Assembly (NCBI GenBank): GCA_021733925.1
Contig: JAIPJY010000025.1
Location: 35,391 to 99,390 of the forward strand
Source of the DNA: Prosthecobacter sp.
GTDB lineage: Bacteria; Verrucomicrobiota; Verrucomicrobiia; Verrucomicrobiales; Verrucomicrobiaceae
DNA: 64,000 nt
Reading direction: 5' to 3'
Shown: positions 46,242-55,604 of the stretch, one piece after another
Layout of the letters: each line of letters opens with the position of its first letter
Position numbering within the stretch: position 1 is the stretch's first letter
Program-made: the position numbers and the translations under genes
Notes under the pieces: generated by a model
Told to the model about the DNA's origin: nothing
The model's database searches: none
The model's input: only the letters and a program-made list of their open reading frames with translations

Positions 46242-49200
46242 TTACTTCTTCGCCAGTGATTCCAGGAAATCGAGCAGGCTGGCGAATTCGTGGACGGTGA
46301 AGTTGGTCATCAAGCCGGGGGGCATGATGGAAATGGGGAGCTTCTGGCGGCTCTTGATGTCCTTCACGGCAAAGGTGAACTCCTGCGCGGCGACGTTGCG
46401 CAGTTTCACGTTGTCGGCGGACTCCAGGGTGATGAAGCCCATCTGCTGCGTGCCGTCGTTGAGGGTGACGACTTCGCTGGCGAAGCCCTGGGCGATGGTC
46501 TTGTTGGGATCGAGGATGTTCTGGGCGAGTTCGGGGCGCTTGTAGGTCTGCGCGATGTTGCCGAGGTAGGGGCCCTTCTGCGCTTCGGATTCCTTCGTGG
46601 TGTGGCAGGCCATGCAGGTGGCCTTGGTGAAGACCATCTCGCCGGTCGTGACATCGCCTTTCATCGCGATGACCTTGGCGAGCACTTCCTCTGGCTTCAG
46701 CGAGCTGACCAGCGGTGTCGTGTCCTTCTCCAGGCTCAGGCGCATCGTCTTCGCCGCGTTCTCCGCAGCTTTTTTCACGGCCGGGTCCGAATCATTGAGC
46801 GCGGCAACCACCTTGGCCGCCGAGGGGGTGTGTTTGATCAGACCAATCGCATCCACGATCTGCTTCCGCCGCTTCGCATCCGCCCAGCCGGCATCCAGCG
46901 CCTTCTGCGAGAGCTGAATGGACTCCGGACTGCCGGTTTTGCGGCTGGCGAGGTTCAACAGCGCCGCATCCGCGTAAACCGATGCCGAACCACTCAATTT
47001 CTCCGCTGTCTGCTCCACGAGCTGATGATGGTTTTCAAGCTTCGGCGCATTGAAGAAAGCGCTCGTGGCCGCATCGAAGTCTTTGCCGGAATCCGGAAGC
47101 TTCTTCAGCGTGTCCAGCGCTGCGAGCGTGGCGGAGGCACCTTCAGCGCTGTCGGTTTTGGCAAGCGCGATGATGGCTTGGGAGAGAGTCGCCGAAGAGA
47201 TGGGGGCACTCTTGCCCGCATCACTGACAAGCCGGGCCAGCAATGGCACCGCCTCCGCCGGAATCTCCTCCGCTCCCGCGAGCTGCGCGGCGAGTTCTGG
47301 CAGCACCTTCGGGTCCTGCTTTGCCAGGGCGAGGATGCGCTGCTGCGCCTCGTTGAACTGGATGCGGTTGCGGTTGAGTTCCTTCACCAAAAACGCCGCT
47401 TCTTCGGGCGAGGCCTTCGCCAACGCTTCCTTCAAGGCAGCAGCAATCTTCGGCGTCTCGCTCCAGGCCTCCGGCTGGTAATATGGTCCGCGTGTGTCTG
47501 GGCGCGTGCCCCAGGAATCGCCCTTCCATTCACCTTCATGGAAATGCAGGCGGCACAGGGCGGCGAGGATGCCCTGGCGCAATGAGGAGTCGGTGGCTTT
47601 GCCGAGGTGCTCGATGAGGCCGGTGACGACCTCGGGGGTGTGCACTTTCCTCAAAGCAATCAGCATTTGAGAGTGCCTCTCCAGTGATTCAAATGCTCTC
47701 TGAACTGCCAGTTCGTAAGTCTTCTGCGTTTTTGCAGTGAAGGCATTTCGGTCGTTAATCGCGTACTTGCGATACTGTTCATGGTTGGTGCTCAAAGAGA
47801 ATGCATCATTGGTTTTGATTTGAGACATCAGCTTAACGAAACCCTCGCTTGGTTCACTTTGAGGTTCGTCCAAGCTCTCTTTGATCAATCGCTGCCCCAG
47901 CTCTCGAAACTTTGACAGCTCATTCAATAGATCGGCTGCCGCGTTTGCCGCCGTGTGAGCGACAACAGGGTCGTTACTGAGCATTGCGTCAATAACAGCA
48001 GTCCAAAGAGAATCTGTGATTGGCTCTAAACGTACCAATGTTGAAGCAGTTCTAAGTGCCGCGACCTGGGATCTTGGGTTTTTACTCTTGATGCACGATT
48101 CCAAAAAGCGCTGCTCAATTTCAGAGATGGTCCACAGTTCGAGGGGTTTATAGTTATACAGATTTTCGCGCATTCCATACCTGACTCGAACCCAAGTCTC
48201 AAATTTGGTCCCAGCGGGAAACACTGGAGTGGGATACATTCGTTGAGCCATCCAAGGCGCTAATTCACTTTCTGCATTCAAGGCCACAGGTGGGGCCGCG
48301 CGCCCCACATCATCTCCCTCGCTTCGAGCAGCACCCAAGGCAGCGATTCGTGCTGGCATAGGTTTGCTGGAGTCATTAAAAACATCTGCGGCAACCTTCT
48401 GGATCACTTTATTGGGCAATGATTCAACAAGGTTTCTTCTCATCAATTCCCGCTGCGCCTCCATCCTTCTCCGGTTGCTCGGCGACTCCAGCGCCTTCAC
48501 CAATTCCGCATCCTTAGCCTTCGCGAAATCCGGCAGCGGCTCTGCTTTGAACCCCTTCGGCTTCACCTGCACGATGTAGCCGACATCCGGGCCTTCCCAG
48601 TTAAACGTCGCGCCTTTCCAACTGGCGCAGTAGACGCGGCTGTTGCCATCGACGTCGGCGTCGGTGGGGCGGGTCATTTTGATGAAGGGTTCGGGTGGGC
48701 GAGTTTCCTCAAAGGTCGCGCCTTTGGGTTTCACCTGATGATACCAGAGGGCGCCGGTGCCCCAGTCGCAGGTGAAGGGGGCGTTGTTCCATTTGCCGAA
48801 GCCGGGTTCGTCGATGTAAACGGCACCGCAGCCGCTGCCGCCGCCGTAATCGGCGAGGGGCTGGATGCACTCGTCGTTGAAGTTCTTGTAGAGGCGCGGG
48901 TAGCCGTGGTCGTCGAGGCCGGTGAAGTGGTGGAAGCGCACGTTCCAGCCGCCGCCGTCGTTGGTGTTGTCGCGGGCGAAGATGTCCATCAAGGGACTGA
49001 TGGCGACTTCGAGGATGTTGCGCGTGCCGGTGCTGTAAATTTCCAACCCGGTGCCGTCAGGGCGCACGCGAATGACGCCGCCGCCGCGATGCTGCAGATG
49101 CCGCCCGTCGGTGCCTTCGGCATCCATGAAACCGAAGTCCCCCCCGGCGATGTAGAGCCAGCCATCGATGCCGAGGCTGAGGCCGTTGGTGGTGTGGTCG

Positions 49201-50927
49201 GCGGGTCGGTCTTTGTAGCCAAAGGCGATGTTTTTGACAAGCACCTTCTCCTCATCGGCCACGCCGTCGCCGTCTTTGTCGATGTAGGCGCTGAGATGCG
49301 GCGGATGCACGAGGTAGAGGCGGTCTTTGTCCCAGACGAGGCCGCGCGGGGCGTCCACATCTTTGACGAATTCCTTCACCTCATCGGCACGGCCATCGCC
49401 ATCATGATCCTTCAGGCGCAGAATACGGCCACGGTGCGGATTGCGACCGAGCGAGCCGTTGCCGTCGCTGCTGACGTAGAGTGTGCCGTCGGGCGCGGCG
49501 GCGATGAAGACGGGGTAGTTGGCCGACTGCGGCGGCGCGAAGAGCGAGACCTCAAAGCCGTCCTGCACCTTCACATCCTTCAAGATGGCGGCCTCCTGCT
49601 CGGGCGTGAGCTTCACGATCTTAGGAGCCACGTTACCCTGGTCCTTCAGCGGGTCGCTGGCCTTGTCGTATTCCTTTTTCTGCTCGGCGCTGAGCTTGGG
49701 GGCAATGGCTTTGATGTTCGGTCCTTTGAAGGTGACTTCACGGATGCTGGCCCAACCACCGCCCGCTTTGCCAAGCGCGTGGATCTTCACCAAGCGGATG
49801 CCTTCCACCTTGGCAAAGTCGTTCGAGTAAGGCGCGTTCTTCGTGTTGGCGCTGCCATCGACAAGCGTGCTCCACGTTTTGCCATCGGTGCTGCCTTCGA
49901 CTTTGAACTGATACACGCCGCCGTTTTCCCAGGTGGTCTGGATGCCGGTGAGCGTCTGCGGCTTTTCGAGTTCAAGCTGGAGCCACTGCGGGTAATTTTG
50001 ATTCGCGGCGCACCAGCGTGTGCCCTCATCGCCATCCACGGCTTTCCAGGCGTAGTTGCCCTTGCCGGATTCCTCGCTGCTCGCGCTGGCTTTCACCGGC
50101 AGGCCGTCTTTCGGCAGCACGGGCGGCTTGGGTGCCTCGACGGGCTTGGCGGCGACGAAGGTAATCTTGTTCTCGCCCTTGAACGGCGTCAGATACTCCG
50201 GCGTGAGCTTGTCCATGGCCCAGAGCAGGCCGCGGGTGACGAGGTCCAGGTAGCGCGCATCGGCGACGGTGTCGTTGTTGTGACCGATGGTGGTGCTGAA
50301 GCTGCGTGCGCCCACTTTTTCGTTCGTCCAGGCCACCACGTAATCCACGTCCTTGCCTTTGACGACCTGCTTGCCCATGGCGAGCGGATGGCCGTCGAAG
50401 ATGTTCACGTTGTTGTAGAGCTCCTCTTTGATGGTGGTCCAGTCAGCGAGCGGCTTGGTGATCGGGTGCTCCTTGTCCACAAACGTGATCGCGATCGGCT
50501 CCTGCGGGCCGTGGGAGGCGGACTGGATGCCGAGGTGCTTGAACCACGCATCCGTGCCGGTGCGGAAGCTGTGCATGGCGCAGTGCAGGTGCACGGCGGG
50601 GATGGTCTGGTGCACATCGAGGATGCGCTTCACCACGGCCATGTCCTTCACGCCGGCGGCGCATTCGTCATGGATGATGATGTCGTAGCCCTTGGCCCAA
50701 TCCGGATTGTCATACAGCGGCAGCGGTGGGTTGACGGATTTGTCGTCGGTCCACACCACATCCACCTGCACATTGGCGCGGGCTTGGATGCCCTGGCTGA
50801 GGATCACATGCTGCTTCGCATAATCATGGCAGCAGCCACCGGCGATGAGGAGGGCTTTGAGCGGCTTGGTTTCGGCGTGGCTGACGGAGGCGACGGCAAG
50901 GAGGAGCAGGAGTGCAAGAGAACGCAT
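46242..50927 (-). CDS. PVC-type heme-binding dehydrogenase with ThuA and discoidin-like domains
   Basis: The 1561-residue secreted protein has a signal peptide (MRSLALLLLLAVASVSHA). A ThuA-like domain covers about 24-260 (LKALLIAGGCCHDYAKQHVI, HLHCAMHSFRTGTDAWFKHL). A discoidin-like domain follows (about 275-400; GKGNYAWKAVDGDEGTRWCA). The PVC membrane-bound dehydrogenase propeller spans about 440-800 (VFIAAAPDGTLYVSSDGNGS). HEAT-like helices follow, and a C-terminal cytochrome c site lies near 1437 (ATCMACHTTKES). Bases 47640-48480 are about 42-45% GC in sampled lines, well below the flanks. Role: probably oxidation of a sugar or a related compound. Confidence 0.88.
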   Translation of the reverse strand: MRSLALLLLLAVASVSHAETKPLKALLIAGGCCHDYAKQHVILSQGIQARANVQVDVVWTDDKSVNPPLPLYDNPDWAKGYDIIIHDECAAGVKDMAVVKRILDVHQTIPAVHLHCAMHSFRTGTDAWFKHLGIQSASHGPQEPIAITFVDKEHPITKPLADWTTIKEELYNNVNIFDGHPLAMGKQVVKGKDVDYVVAWTNEKVGARSFSTTIGHNNDTVADARYLDLVTRGLLWAMDKLTPEYLTPFKGENKITFVAAKPVEAPKPPVLPKDGLPVKASASSEESGKGNYAWKAVDGDEGTRWCAANQNYPQWLQLELEKPQTLTGIQTTWENGGVYQFKVEGSTDGKTWSTLVDGSANTKNAPYSNDFAKVEGIRLVKIHALGKAGGGWASIREVTFKGPNIKAIAPKLSAEQKKEYDKASDPLKDQGNVAPKIVKLTPEQEAAILKDVKVQDGFEVSLFAPPQSANYPVFIAAAPDGTLYVSSDGNGSLGRNPHRGRILRLKDHDGDGRADEVKEFVKDVDAPRGLVWDKDRLYLVHPPHLSAYIDKDGDGVADEEKVLVKNIAFGYKDRPADHTTNGLSLGIDGWLYIAGGDFGFMDAEGTDGRHLQHRGGGVIRVRPDGTGLEIYSTGTRNILEVAISPLMDIFARDNTNDGGGWNVRFHHFTGLDDHGYPRLYKNFNDECIQPLADYGGGSGCGAVYIDEPGFGKWNNAPFTCDWGTGALWYHQVKPKGATFEETRPPEPFIKMTRPTDADVDGNSRVYCASWKGATFNWEGPDVGYIVQVKPKGFKAEPLPDFAKAKDAELVKALESPSNRRRMEAQRELMRRNLVESLPNKVIQKVAADVFNDSSKPMPARIAALGAARSEGDDVGRAAPPVALNAESELAPWMAQRMYPTPVFPAGTKFETWVRVRYGMRENLYNYKPLELWTISEIEQRFLESCIKSKNPRSQVAALRTASTLVRLEPITDSLWTAVIDAMLSNDPVVAHTAANAAADLLNELSKFRELGQRLIKESLDEPQSEPSEGFVKLMSQIKTNDAFSLSTNHEQYRKYAINDRNAFTAKTQKTYELAVQRAFESLERHSQMLIALRKVHTPEVVTGLIEHLGKATDSSLRQGILAALCRLHFHEGEWKGDSWGTRPDTRGPYYQPEAWSETPKIAAALKEALAKASPEEAAFLVKELNRNRIQFNEAQQRILALAKQDPKVLPELAAQLAGAEEIPAEAVPLLARLVSDAGKSAPISSATLSQAIIALAKTDSAEGASATLAALDTLKKLPDSGKDFDAATSAFFNAPKLENHHQLVEQTAEKLSGSASVYADAALLNLASRKTGSPESIQLSQKALDAGWADAKRRKQIVDAIGLIKHTPSAAKVVAALNDSDPAVKKAAENAAKTMRLSLEKDTTPLVSSLKPEEVLAKVIAMKGDVTTGEMVFTKATCMACHTTKESEAQKGPYLGNIAQTYKRPELAQNILDPNKTIAQGFASEVVTLNDGTQQMGFITLESADNVKLRNVAAQEFTFAVKDIKSRQKLPISIMPPGLMTNFTVHEFASLLDFLESLAKK

Positions 50928-50990
50928 GAGAAATGAGGATGAGGAAGCCGCATAAAAGGCGGGGTTTCAATCAGAAAAGTATTGGAGGGG

Positions 50991-51055
50991 AAAGTAGTCC
51001 AGTTGCGCCGCAACTGGAGTTTCCCAGACCAGTTGCGCCGCAACTGGGCTACTTT
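50991..51055. promoter_or_regulatory. Doubled 19-bp palindrome in a larger symmetric array
   Basis: CCAGTTGCG-C-CGCAACTGG occurs twice, at 50999-51017 and 51029-51047, 30 bp apart (about three helical turns). Outer arms AAAGTAG and CTACTTT make the whole 65 bases nearly palindromic with an 11-base centre. It sits upstream of the PVC dehydrogenase start at 50927, so it could be an operator, or a REP-like element. Confidence 0.6.
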
Positions 51056-51252
51056 GCTGCGCAGGTCACAGCGCCCAAGGCGCGCGGGCCTCCAAGCCCG
51101 TCCTGGGCTTCGAAGCCTTGGCGAAGAAGGCAGCGGGTCGCCTTCACACTGCGGGTGGTGTTTCATGACCAGCATCTTCAACACGAGGATCATGGGCGGT
51201 GAGAGAAAGGGCGGCGGGGACGATTCGGCGCTGTGGGAGTTTGCGGAGTGCT

Positions 51253-51268
51253 GCGGAATAAATTCCGC
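51253..51268. repeat. 16-bp perfect palindrome near the 3' end of the squalene synthase gene
   Basis: GCGGAAT-AA-ATTCCGC is a perfect palindrome 5 bases beyond the stop codon of the gene that ends at 51274. No T-run follows on the minus strand, so it is more like a REP unit than a terminator. Confidence 0.5.
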
Positions 51269-51273
51269 GCTCC

Positions 51274-52122
51274 TCAGCGACTGAACCGCGCCCTGATCAA
51301 ATGGCTGCCGAGGATCCACACCTTGTGCAGTTTGCTGAGGCGGCAACGTTTGGTGAAGACCGGGTATCGCTCGCGCTTGAGCTTTTCGAGGATGCGCGAG
51401 TAGATGGCGGCCATGATCTCGGAGGCGACCATGTTTTTGCGGTCTTCTGGCGGCAGGGCTTTTTGCGCGGCTTCGTAGTAGCTGCGCGCACGGGCATACT
51501 GGAAGTCCATCATCTTGATGAAGCGCTCGCTCGGGCGGGCGTCGAGGATCTCGCTTTCCAGCACGCCGAACTTCCGCAACTCGGCCTGGGGGAGGTAGAT
51601 GCGGCCGGTGTCCCGCGCATCCTGGCCCACGTCACGGATGATGTTCGTGAACTGCAGCGCGTAGCCCAGATTGATGGCGTAGTCCTTGGTGGCGGGATTT
51701 TGATGCCCGAAGATTTGGATGCTCACCAGCCCGACCACGCTGGCGACTTTGTAGCAGTAGCCCAGCAGCTCCTCAAAGGTCTCGTAGCGCGTCTTGGTGA
51801 TGTCGCTGGCGACGCCGTCGATGATCTCGCACAGCCAGGCGCGGGGGAAGCCGTATTTCTCCGGCAGCAGGATCATTTCATCCAGCACGGGGTGGCCCGG
51901 CGGGTTGCCTGCCTCCACGCAGCGCTTCCAGTGATTGAGCTCCTTCTCCTTGTCCTCGGCGCAGACATCCGGGTCGTCGGCGATGTCATCCACCACACGG
52001 CAGAAGGCGTAAAACGCGATCATGTCGCGGCGGCGTTCCTTGGGCAGGCAGGCGAGCGCGAAAGCAAGGTTCGACTTCGCCCGCCGCACGATTTGTTCTG
52101 GAGAAAGCGTGCCGCTGGTCAT
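51274..52122 (-). CDS. Squalene/phytoene synthase family protein, HpnD-like
   Basis: The 282-residue prenyl synthase joins two isoprenoid diphosphates. It has the Asp-rich motifs YAFCRVVDDIADDPD and ALQFTNIIRDVGQDARDTGR, and IYLPQAELRKFGV, which are typical of HpnD-type (presqualene diphosphate synthase) enzymes of hopanoid or squalene synthesis. The frame is open to 52188, but the ATG at 52122 (MTSGTLSPEQIVRRAKSNLA) fits. It overlaps the upstream membrane protein by 4 bp. The other hpn genes are not in the window. Confidence 0.85.
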   Translation of the reverse strand: MTSGTLSPEQIVRRAKSNLAFALACLPKERRRDMIAFYAFCRVVDDIADDPDVCAEDKEKELNHWKRCVEAGNPPGHPVLDEMILLPEKYGFPRAWLCEIIDGVASDITKTRYETFEELLGYCYKVASVVGLVSIQIFGHQNPATKDYAINLGYALQFTNIIRDVGQDARDTGRIYLPQAELRKFGVLESEILDARPSERFIKMMDFQYARARSYYEAAQKALPPEDRKNMVASEIMAAIYSRILEKLKRERYPVFTKRCRLSKLHKVWILGSHLIRARFSR

Positions 52123-53195
52123 GCGGAGGGGGGACGTGAAAAGCCAAAGCGCAGCATGAGAAGTAGGGCGGTTAGCAATAGCCAGCAATCGAGCATGGCA
52201 AGCACCAAAGCGCTCAGCGGCAGCTCAATGATGCGCCAAACGGGCGAATCGGCACACGCGGCGCGCCCCATTTCCACGGTGTAGAGCGCGAGAATGAAAA
52301 CGGCGAGCGCGGTGATGGAGAGCAGAATCAAAGGCACGGCAGCCCGCCACAGAATGCGCAGAGCGGCGGCTCCCTGCTGCCAGAAAGGTCCGGCCACCGC
52401 CGCCACCGCGACCGGCAGCGCGGCAAACAGCAGCAGCAACTCCACCCACCACCACGTGCCCACGCTTTGCGGAGTGTTCAGCTGCCACCAGCGCCAGCTC
52501 ATCCAGAGCAGATCAAACCCCGCCAGAAATGCCACGCCCTGCCAGCGGGCAAAGACATGCTCCAAGGCCATGGCGGCATCGCCACCGGCCTCGGTTTCCT
52601 GCGGCTTTTCCCAGGCGATCAAAAAGCGCACCAGCCATACCTGCACGCCCGCCGCAGCCAAGGCGGTAAAAATGTAACGCAGTCCTAGTTTCATCAATTC
52701 CACAGCTTCGGGCAGCATGCGCCGTACACTGGAGCCCTCCAGCCCCAGCCAAACAAACGCCAGAATCGTTACAATAAGCAGGCCGAACTTCTGCTCCGGG
52801 CCGGGCCTGCGCTCGCCGTAGCGATAGGGCCAGCGCCAGATGCGAATGGTCAGAAACACGAGCACCACCGGCACCAGGCAGGCCAGCGGCCATGGCGACA
52901 TCAGCGCATGGGGCAGTGCGGCCAGATGCGCCAGGGCCGCATAGAACAGCGGCAGAATCATTTCCCGCCAGTCCGTGAGCTGGGCCATCGAATAGGGGGC
53001 ATGCGGTGTCTCGCCAAAAACGGAGGCCAGCAGCATGGCTCCGGCCGTCAGGAGGATCAACGCCGGCCGCAGCCGCAGGCAATCCCACGCGTCTGACAAA
53101 TGCCTGCGCAGCGGGTGCCAGCGCAGGTGCAGCACCAGCCCGGCGGCAAAGCCGAGGAGGGCGAGCACGGTGGTCTGCCAGTGGGTGAGATTCAA
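52119..53195 (-). CDS. Polytopic membrane protein coupled to the squalene synthase
   Basis: The 358-residue protein has about eight to ten hydrophobic segments with short loops and is rich in Trp and Leu. No known domain or catalytic motif was recognised. Its stop codon region overlaps the start of the downstream HpnD-like gene by 4 bp, which shows translational coupling. It may help isoprenoid or lipid handling, but that is only from context. Confidence 0.7.
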   Translation of the reverse strand: MNLTHWQTTVLALLGFAAGLVLHLRWHPLRRHLSDAWDCLRLRPALILLTAGAMLLASVFGETPHAPYSMAQLTDWREMILPLFYAALAHLAALPHALMSPWPLACLVPVVLVFLTIRIWRWPYRYGERRPGPEQKFGLLIVTILAFVWLGLEGSSVRRMLPEAVELMKLGLRYIFTALAAAGVQVWLVRFLIAWEKPQETEAGGDAAMALEHVFARWQGVAFLAGFDLLWMSWRWWQLNTPQSVGTWWWVELLLLFAALPVAVAAVAGPFWQQGAAALRILWRAAVPLILLSITALAVFILALYTVEMGRAACADSPVWRIIELPLSALVLAMLDCWLLLTALLLMLRFGFSRPPSA

Positions 53196-53261
53196 AGCGG
53201 TTGATCAATTCGCGAAAACATCTCGACATGCCAGTGCGTATTCGCTTCTCTCCCATTCGAC

Positions 53262-54629
53262 ATGAAATCACCCGCCGCCCTCCTTCTCGCCTCTTTGTTG
53301 CTCTCTTCTGCAGCCCTCGCCGAAAACTGGCCGAGCTGGCGCGGCCCCAATCAGGACGGCTCTTCGGGGGAAACCGGCCTGCCGGCAAAGTTCAGCACCA
53401 CCGAAGGCGTGAAGTGGGCCACCGAGATGCCGGGTCTTTCCGCCTCCGTCCCCGTCATCTGGGGCGACAATCTTTTCATCACCGCCCCGATTGAATCGGA
53501 AAAGAAGCTCGTCGGCCTGTGCTACGACACGCAGACCGGCCGGGAAAAGTGGCGCACGACGATCAGCGAAGGCTCGGAGATCCAGTGGGATGACAAGAGC
53601 AACCTCGCCAGCCCATCCGCCGTGACGGACGGTGACCGCGTTTACTTCCTCTTCGCCAATGCCATCGCCGCCGCGTGTGATTTCAACGGCAAGATCGTCT
53701 GGAAGCGCGACTTCAAGGAAACGCACGGTGCCTTCGCCACGCAGTGGACCTATGGCAGCAGCCCCGCGCTCGACGGCGGCAAGCTCTACATCCAGGTACT
53801 GCAGCGCAACGAGGCCTTCAAATTCCAGGACAAGTTTGAAAAAGGCACCGCCGGCAAGGACATGAGCAGCTACATCCTCGCCCTGGATCCGGCCACCGGG
53901 AAGGACATCTGGAAGCACATCCGCCCGAGCCTCGCCTCCACCGAATCGCTGGAAGCTTTCAGCAGCCCCATTTTCGCGACCTTCAAAGGCCAGCGCCTCA
54001 TGCTCATCTCCGGTGGTGACACCCTGACCATCCACGACGCCGCCACCGGCAAGGAATTCTCCCGTCTCGCCACCTGGAACCCGCCCGGCGAAGGCTACAA
54101 CAAGTTCTTCCGCCTCGTCCCCTCCCCTGTCACCGGCGACGGCATGGCCATCGTCTGCGCGCCGAAGAATTCCCCCATCTTTGCCATGCCGCTGGATTCC
54201 AAAGGCGAGACCAAGCCCGTGTGGCAGACCGAGCCCAAAGGCGTCACCAGCGACGTGCCCACACCCGCCTTCTACAAAGGCAAGTTCTACGTCCTCGACG
54301 GCGGCAAGAAGATCCTGAGCTGCCTGGACCCGAAAACCGGCAAAGTCGTGTGGACCGGCGAACTCGGCGGCAAGACCAAGTTTGAAAGCAGCCCGACCGT
54401 GGTGGATGACAAAGTGTACTGCATCAACTTCTGGGGCGAAGTCTATGTCGCCAAGGCCAACAGCGACCAATTTGAACTGCTGTCCATGAATGAAATGGGC
54501 AACGGCTCCAAGCCGAATGGCAACGCCGCCAGCGTGCGCGCCAGCGTGGCCGTGAGCGATGGCTGCCTCTTCATTCGCACGCAGGAGAAGCTGTTCTGCA
54601 TTGGGAAGAAGGCCGTCGCAGCGCCTTGA
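53262..54629 (+). CDS. Secreted PQQ-like beta-propeller protein, second copy
   Basis: The 455-residue protein has a signal peptide (KSPAALLLASLLLSSAALA) and propeller blades such as NWPSWRGPNQDGSSGETGLP at the mature start, DTQTGREKWRTTISEG, DPATGKDIWKHIRP and DPKTGKVVWTGELGG. It is related in layout to the gene at 19820-21154. No cofactor residues were identified. Its role is unknown and may be protein scaffolding at the surface. Confidence 0.85.
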   Translation: MKSPAALLLASLLLSSAALAENWPSWRGPNQDGSSGETGLPAKFSTTEGVKWATEMPGLSASVPVIWGDNLFITAPIESEKKLVGLCYDTQTGREKWRTTISEGSEIQWDDKSNLASPSAVTDGDRVYFLFANAIAAACDFNGKIVWKRDFKETHGAFATQWTYGSSPALDGGKLYIQVLQRNEAFKFQDKFEKGTAGKDMSSYILALDPATGKDIWKHIRPSLASTESLEAFSSPIFATFKGQRLMLISGGDTLTIHDAATGKEFSRLATWNPPGEGYNKFFRLVPSPVTGDGMAIVCAPKNSPIFAMPLDSKGETKPVWQTEPKGVTSDVPTPAFYKGKFYVLDGGKKILSCLDPKTGKVVWTGELGGKTKFESSPTVVDDKVYCINFWGEVYVAKANSDQFELLSMNEMGNGSKPNGNAASVRASVAVSDGCLFIRTQEKLFCIGKKAVAAP

Positions 54630-54767
54630 GTACGGATTGAAGCACCCGTTGCTTGACGGGGAAATCTGCGTTGCAGAGAGTACCACGTGTGCGGAACACT
54701 GCCGTTTCGCTGCTGCTCATGATTCTGGCTCTCGACAAGCCTATGCTGGCGGATGGTAGCCTTTGAA

Positions 54768-55226
54768 ATGAAATCGTCGTTTCGCATCATCATCGTTTTG
54801 TGCGCCATAATCGCGGTCATCGCCGTGGCAGGGGGACTCCTGGCCTTCTCCTTTCTTTGTGTCTCCGCAGATATAAGGTCAGAATGGCAGCAGCCAGTGG
54901 AACATCATCTGTCGCGTCATATGCACGATCTGCCGCGTGACCGTGACGCCCTTTTACAGTCATTCCGCAGCGCCCGGCCCGGCACGTCCGTCAGGCCGGA
55001 AGACCTGCCCGCGTCCCTCCGTGTTCCCGGTTTGATCTATGCGCTGGTGTACCGCGACCACATCACGCTCATCTTATATCATTCTCCAGACACGGACTCA
55101 GGCTTTCGCATCTGGAAATCAGGCATGCCTGCCGATTTTGCCGACCAAGCCACGTCCATTCCCTTCGTCACACGGTTCACCTACTGTGACGACTACCCCG
55201 CCTCCCCCGCGAACAAATGGGAATGA
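54768..55226 (+). CDS. Membrane-anchored hypothetical protein
   Basis: The 152-residue protein has one N-terminal membrane segment (IIIVLCAIIAVIAVAGGLLA) and a roughly 120-residue exported part with a few Cys and the stretch YRDHITLILYHSPDTDSG. No family was recognised. An in-frame ATG at 54753 adds five residues. It is upstream of the palindrome-rich gap. Confidence 0.7.
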   Translation: MKSSFRIIIVLCAIIAVIAVAGGLLAFSFLCVSADIRSEWQQPVEHHLSRHMHDLPRDRDALLQSFRSARPGTSVRPEDLPASLRVPGLIYALVYRDHITLILYHSPDTDSGFRIWKSGMPADFADQATSIPFVTRFTYCDDYPASPANKWE

Positions 55227-55296
55227 CTCGGCGGAGGAAGCCATGCGCCATACCTCCAGGATCAGGATCAAACCAGGATCATGATCCCATCGGGTA

Positions 55297-55348
55297 TCAG
55301 GATCACAGGATCAGTACCTATATATAGGTGCTGATCCTGTGATCCTGA
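55297..55348. repeat. 52-nt near-perfect palindrome
   Basis: The 52 bases read the same on both strands apart from one mismatched pair, with a TATATA centre. Each arm holds two GATC sites within CAGGATCA units. It could form a cruciform or act as a binding site. It is the strongest palindrome in the window. Confidence 0.85.
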
Positions 55349-55476
55349 ACCTACGGAGAAACCAAGCCACCAACGGGTATGAAAAGCAAATCCATTGCTT
55401 GCCATCGGATGCGCACAGGTGTTCTCAGGTGCGCTTGGTTGCGCAGTTTCTGCCCTCCCGGCACCCGGCCTGGGAT

Positions 55477-55511
55477 CAGGCTCAAATCAGGTTCATGAGC
55501 CTGTGAACCTG
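55477..55511. repeat. Interleaved inverted-repeat array (CAGGCTCA/CAGGTTCA)
   Basis: Four 8-base words follow in order: CAGGCTCA (55477), CAGGTTCA (55488), TGAGCCTG (55496), TGAACCTG (55504). The first pairs with the third and the second with the fourth, so the two stems cross. In RNA this is a pseudoknot or a pair of exclusive hairpins. Confidence 0.75.
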
Positions 55512-55604
55512 CTGCCAGAATCACAGGGGAAATGGCAAAATCTGCCATCTGCAGCCGGCTGGCAGACAGGATTGACGTCTATAACCCGTTGGTCATACTC
55601 CCTT

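Larger units (their letters stand above)
50928..51273. other. Intergenic region, 346 bp
   Basis: This gap lies between two minus-strand genes. It contains the doubled palindrome at 50991-51055, a short hairpin AAGCCC-GTCCT-GGGCTT, and the 16-base palindrome at 51253-51268. No gene was seen. Confidence 0.6.
55227..55604. other. Palindrome-rich intergenic region, 378 bp
   Basis: No gene was seen. Between 55255 and 55350 there are about eight GATC sites inside repeats of CAGGATCA. They include the 52-base palindrome at 55297-55348, and an interleaved array lies at 55477-55511. A further GCGCAC and GTGCGC pair is near 55415. Confidence 0.7.

Noticed and set aside
48738-50936. Long plus-strand open frame opposite the PVC dehydrogenase
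   Set aside because: Antisense to a clear multi-domain protein; the product is rich in Val, Ala, His and Gly, as expected of mirror frames, and has no domain.
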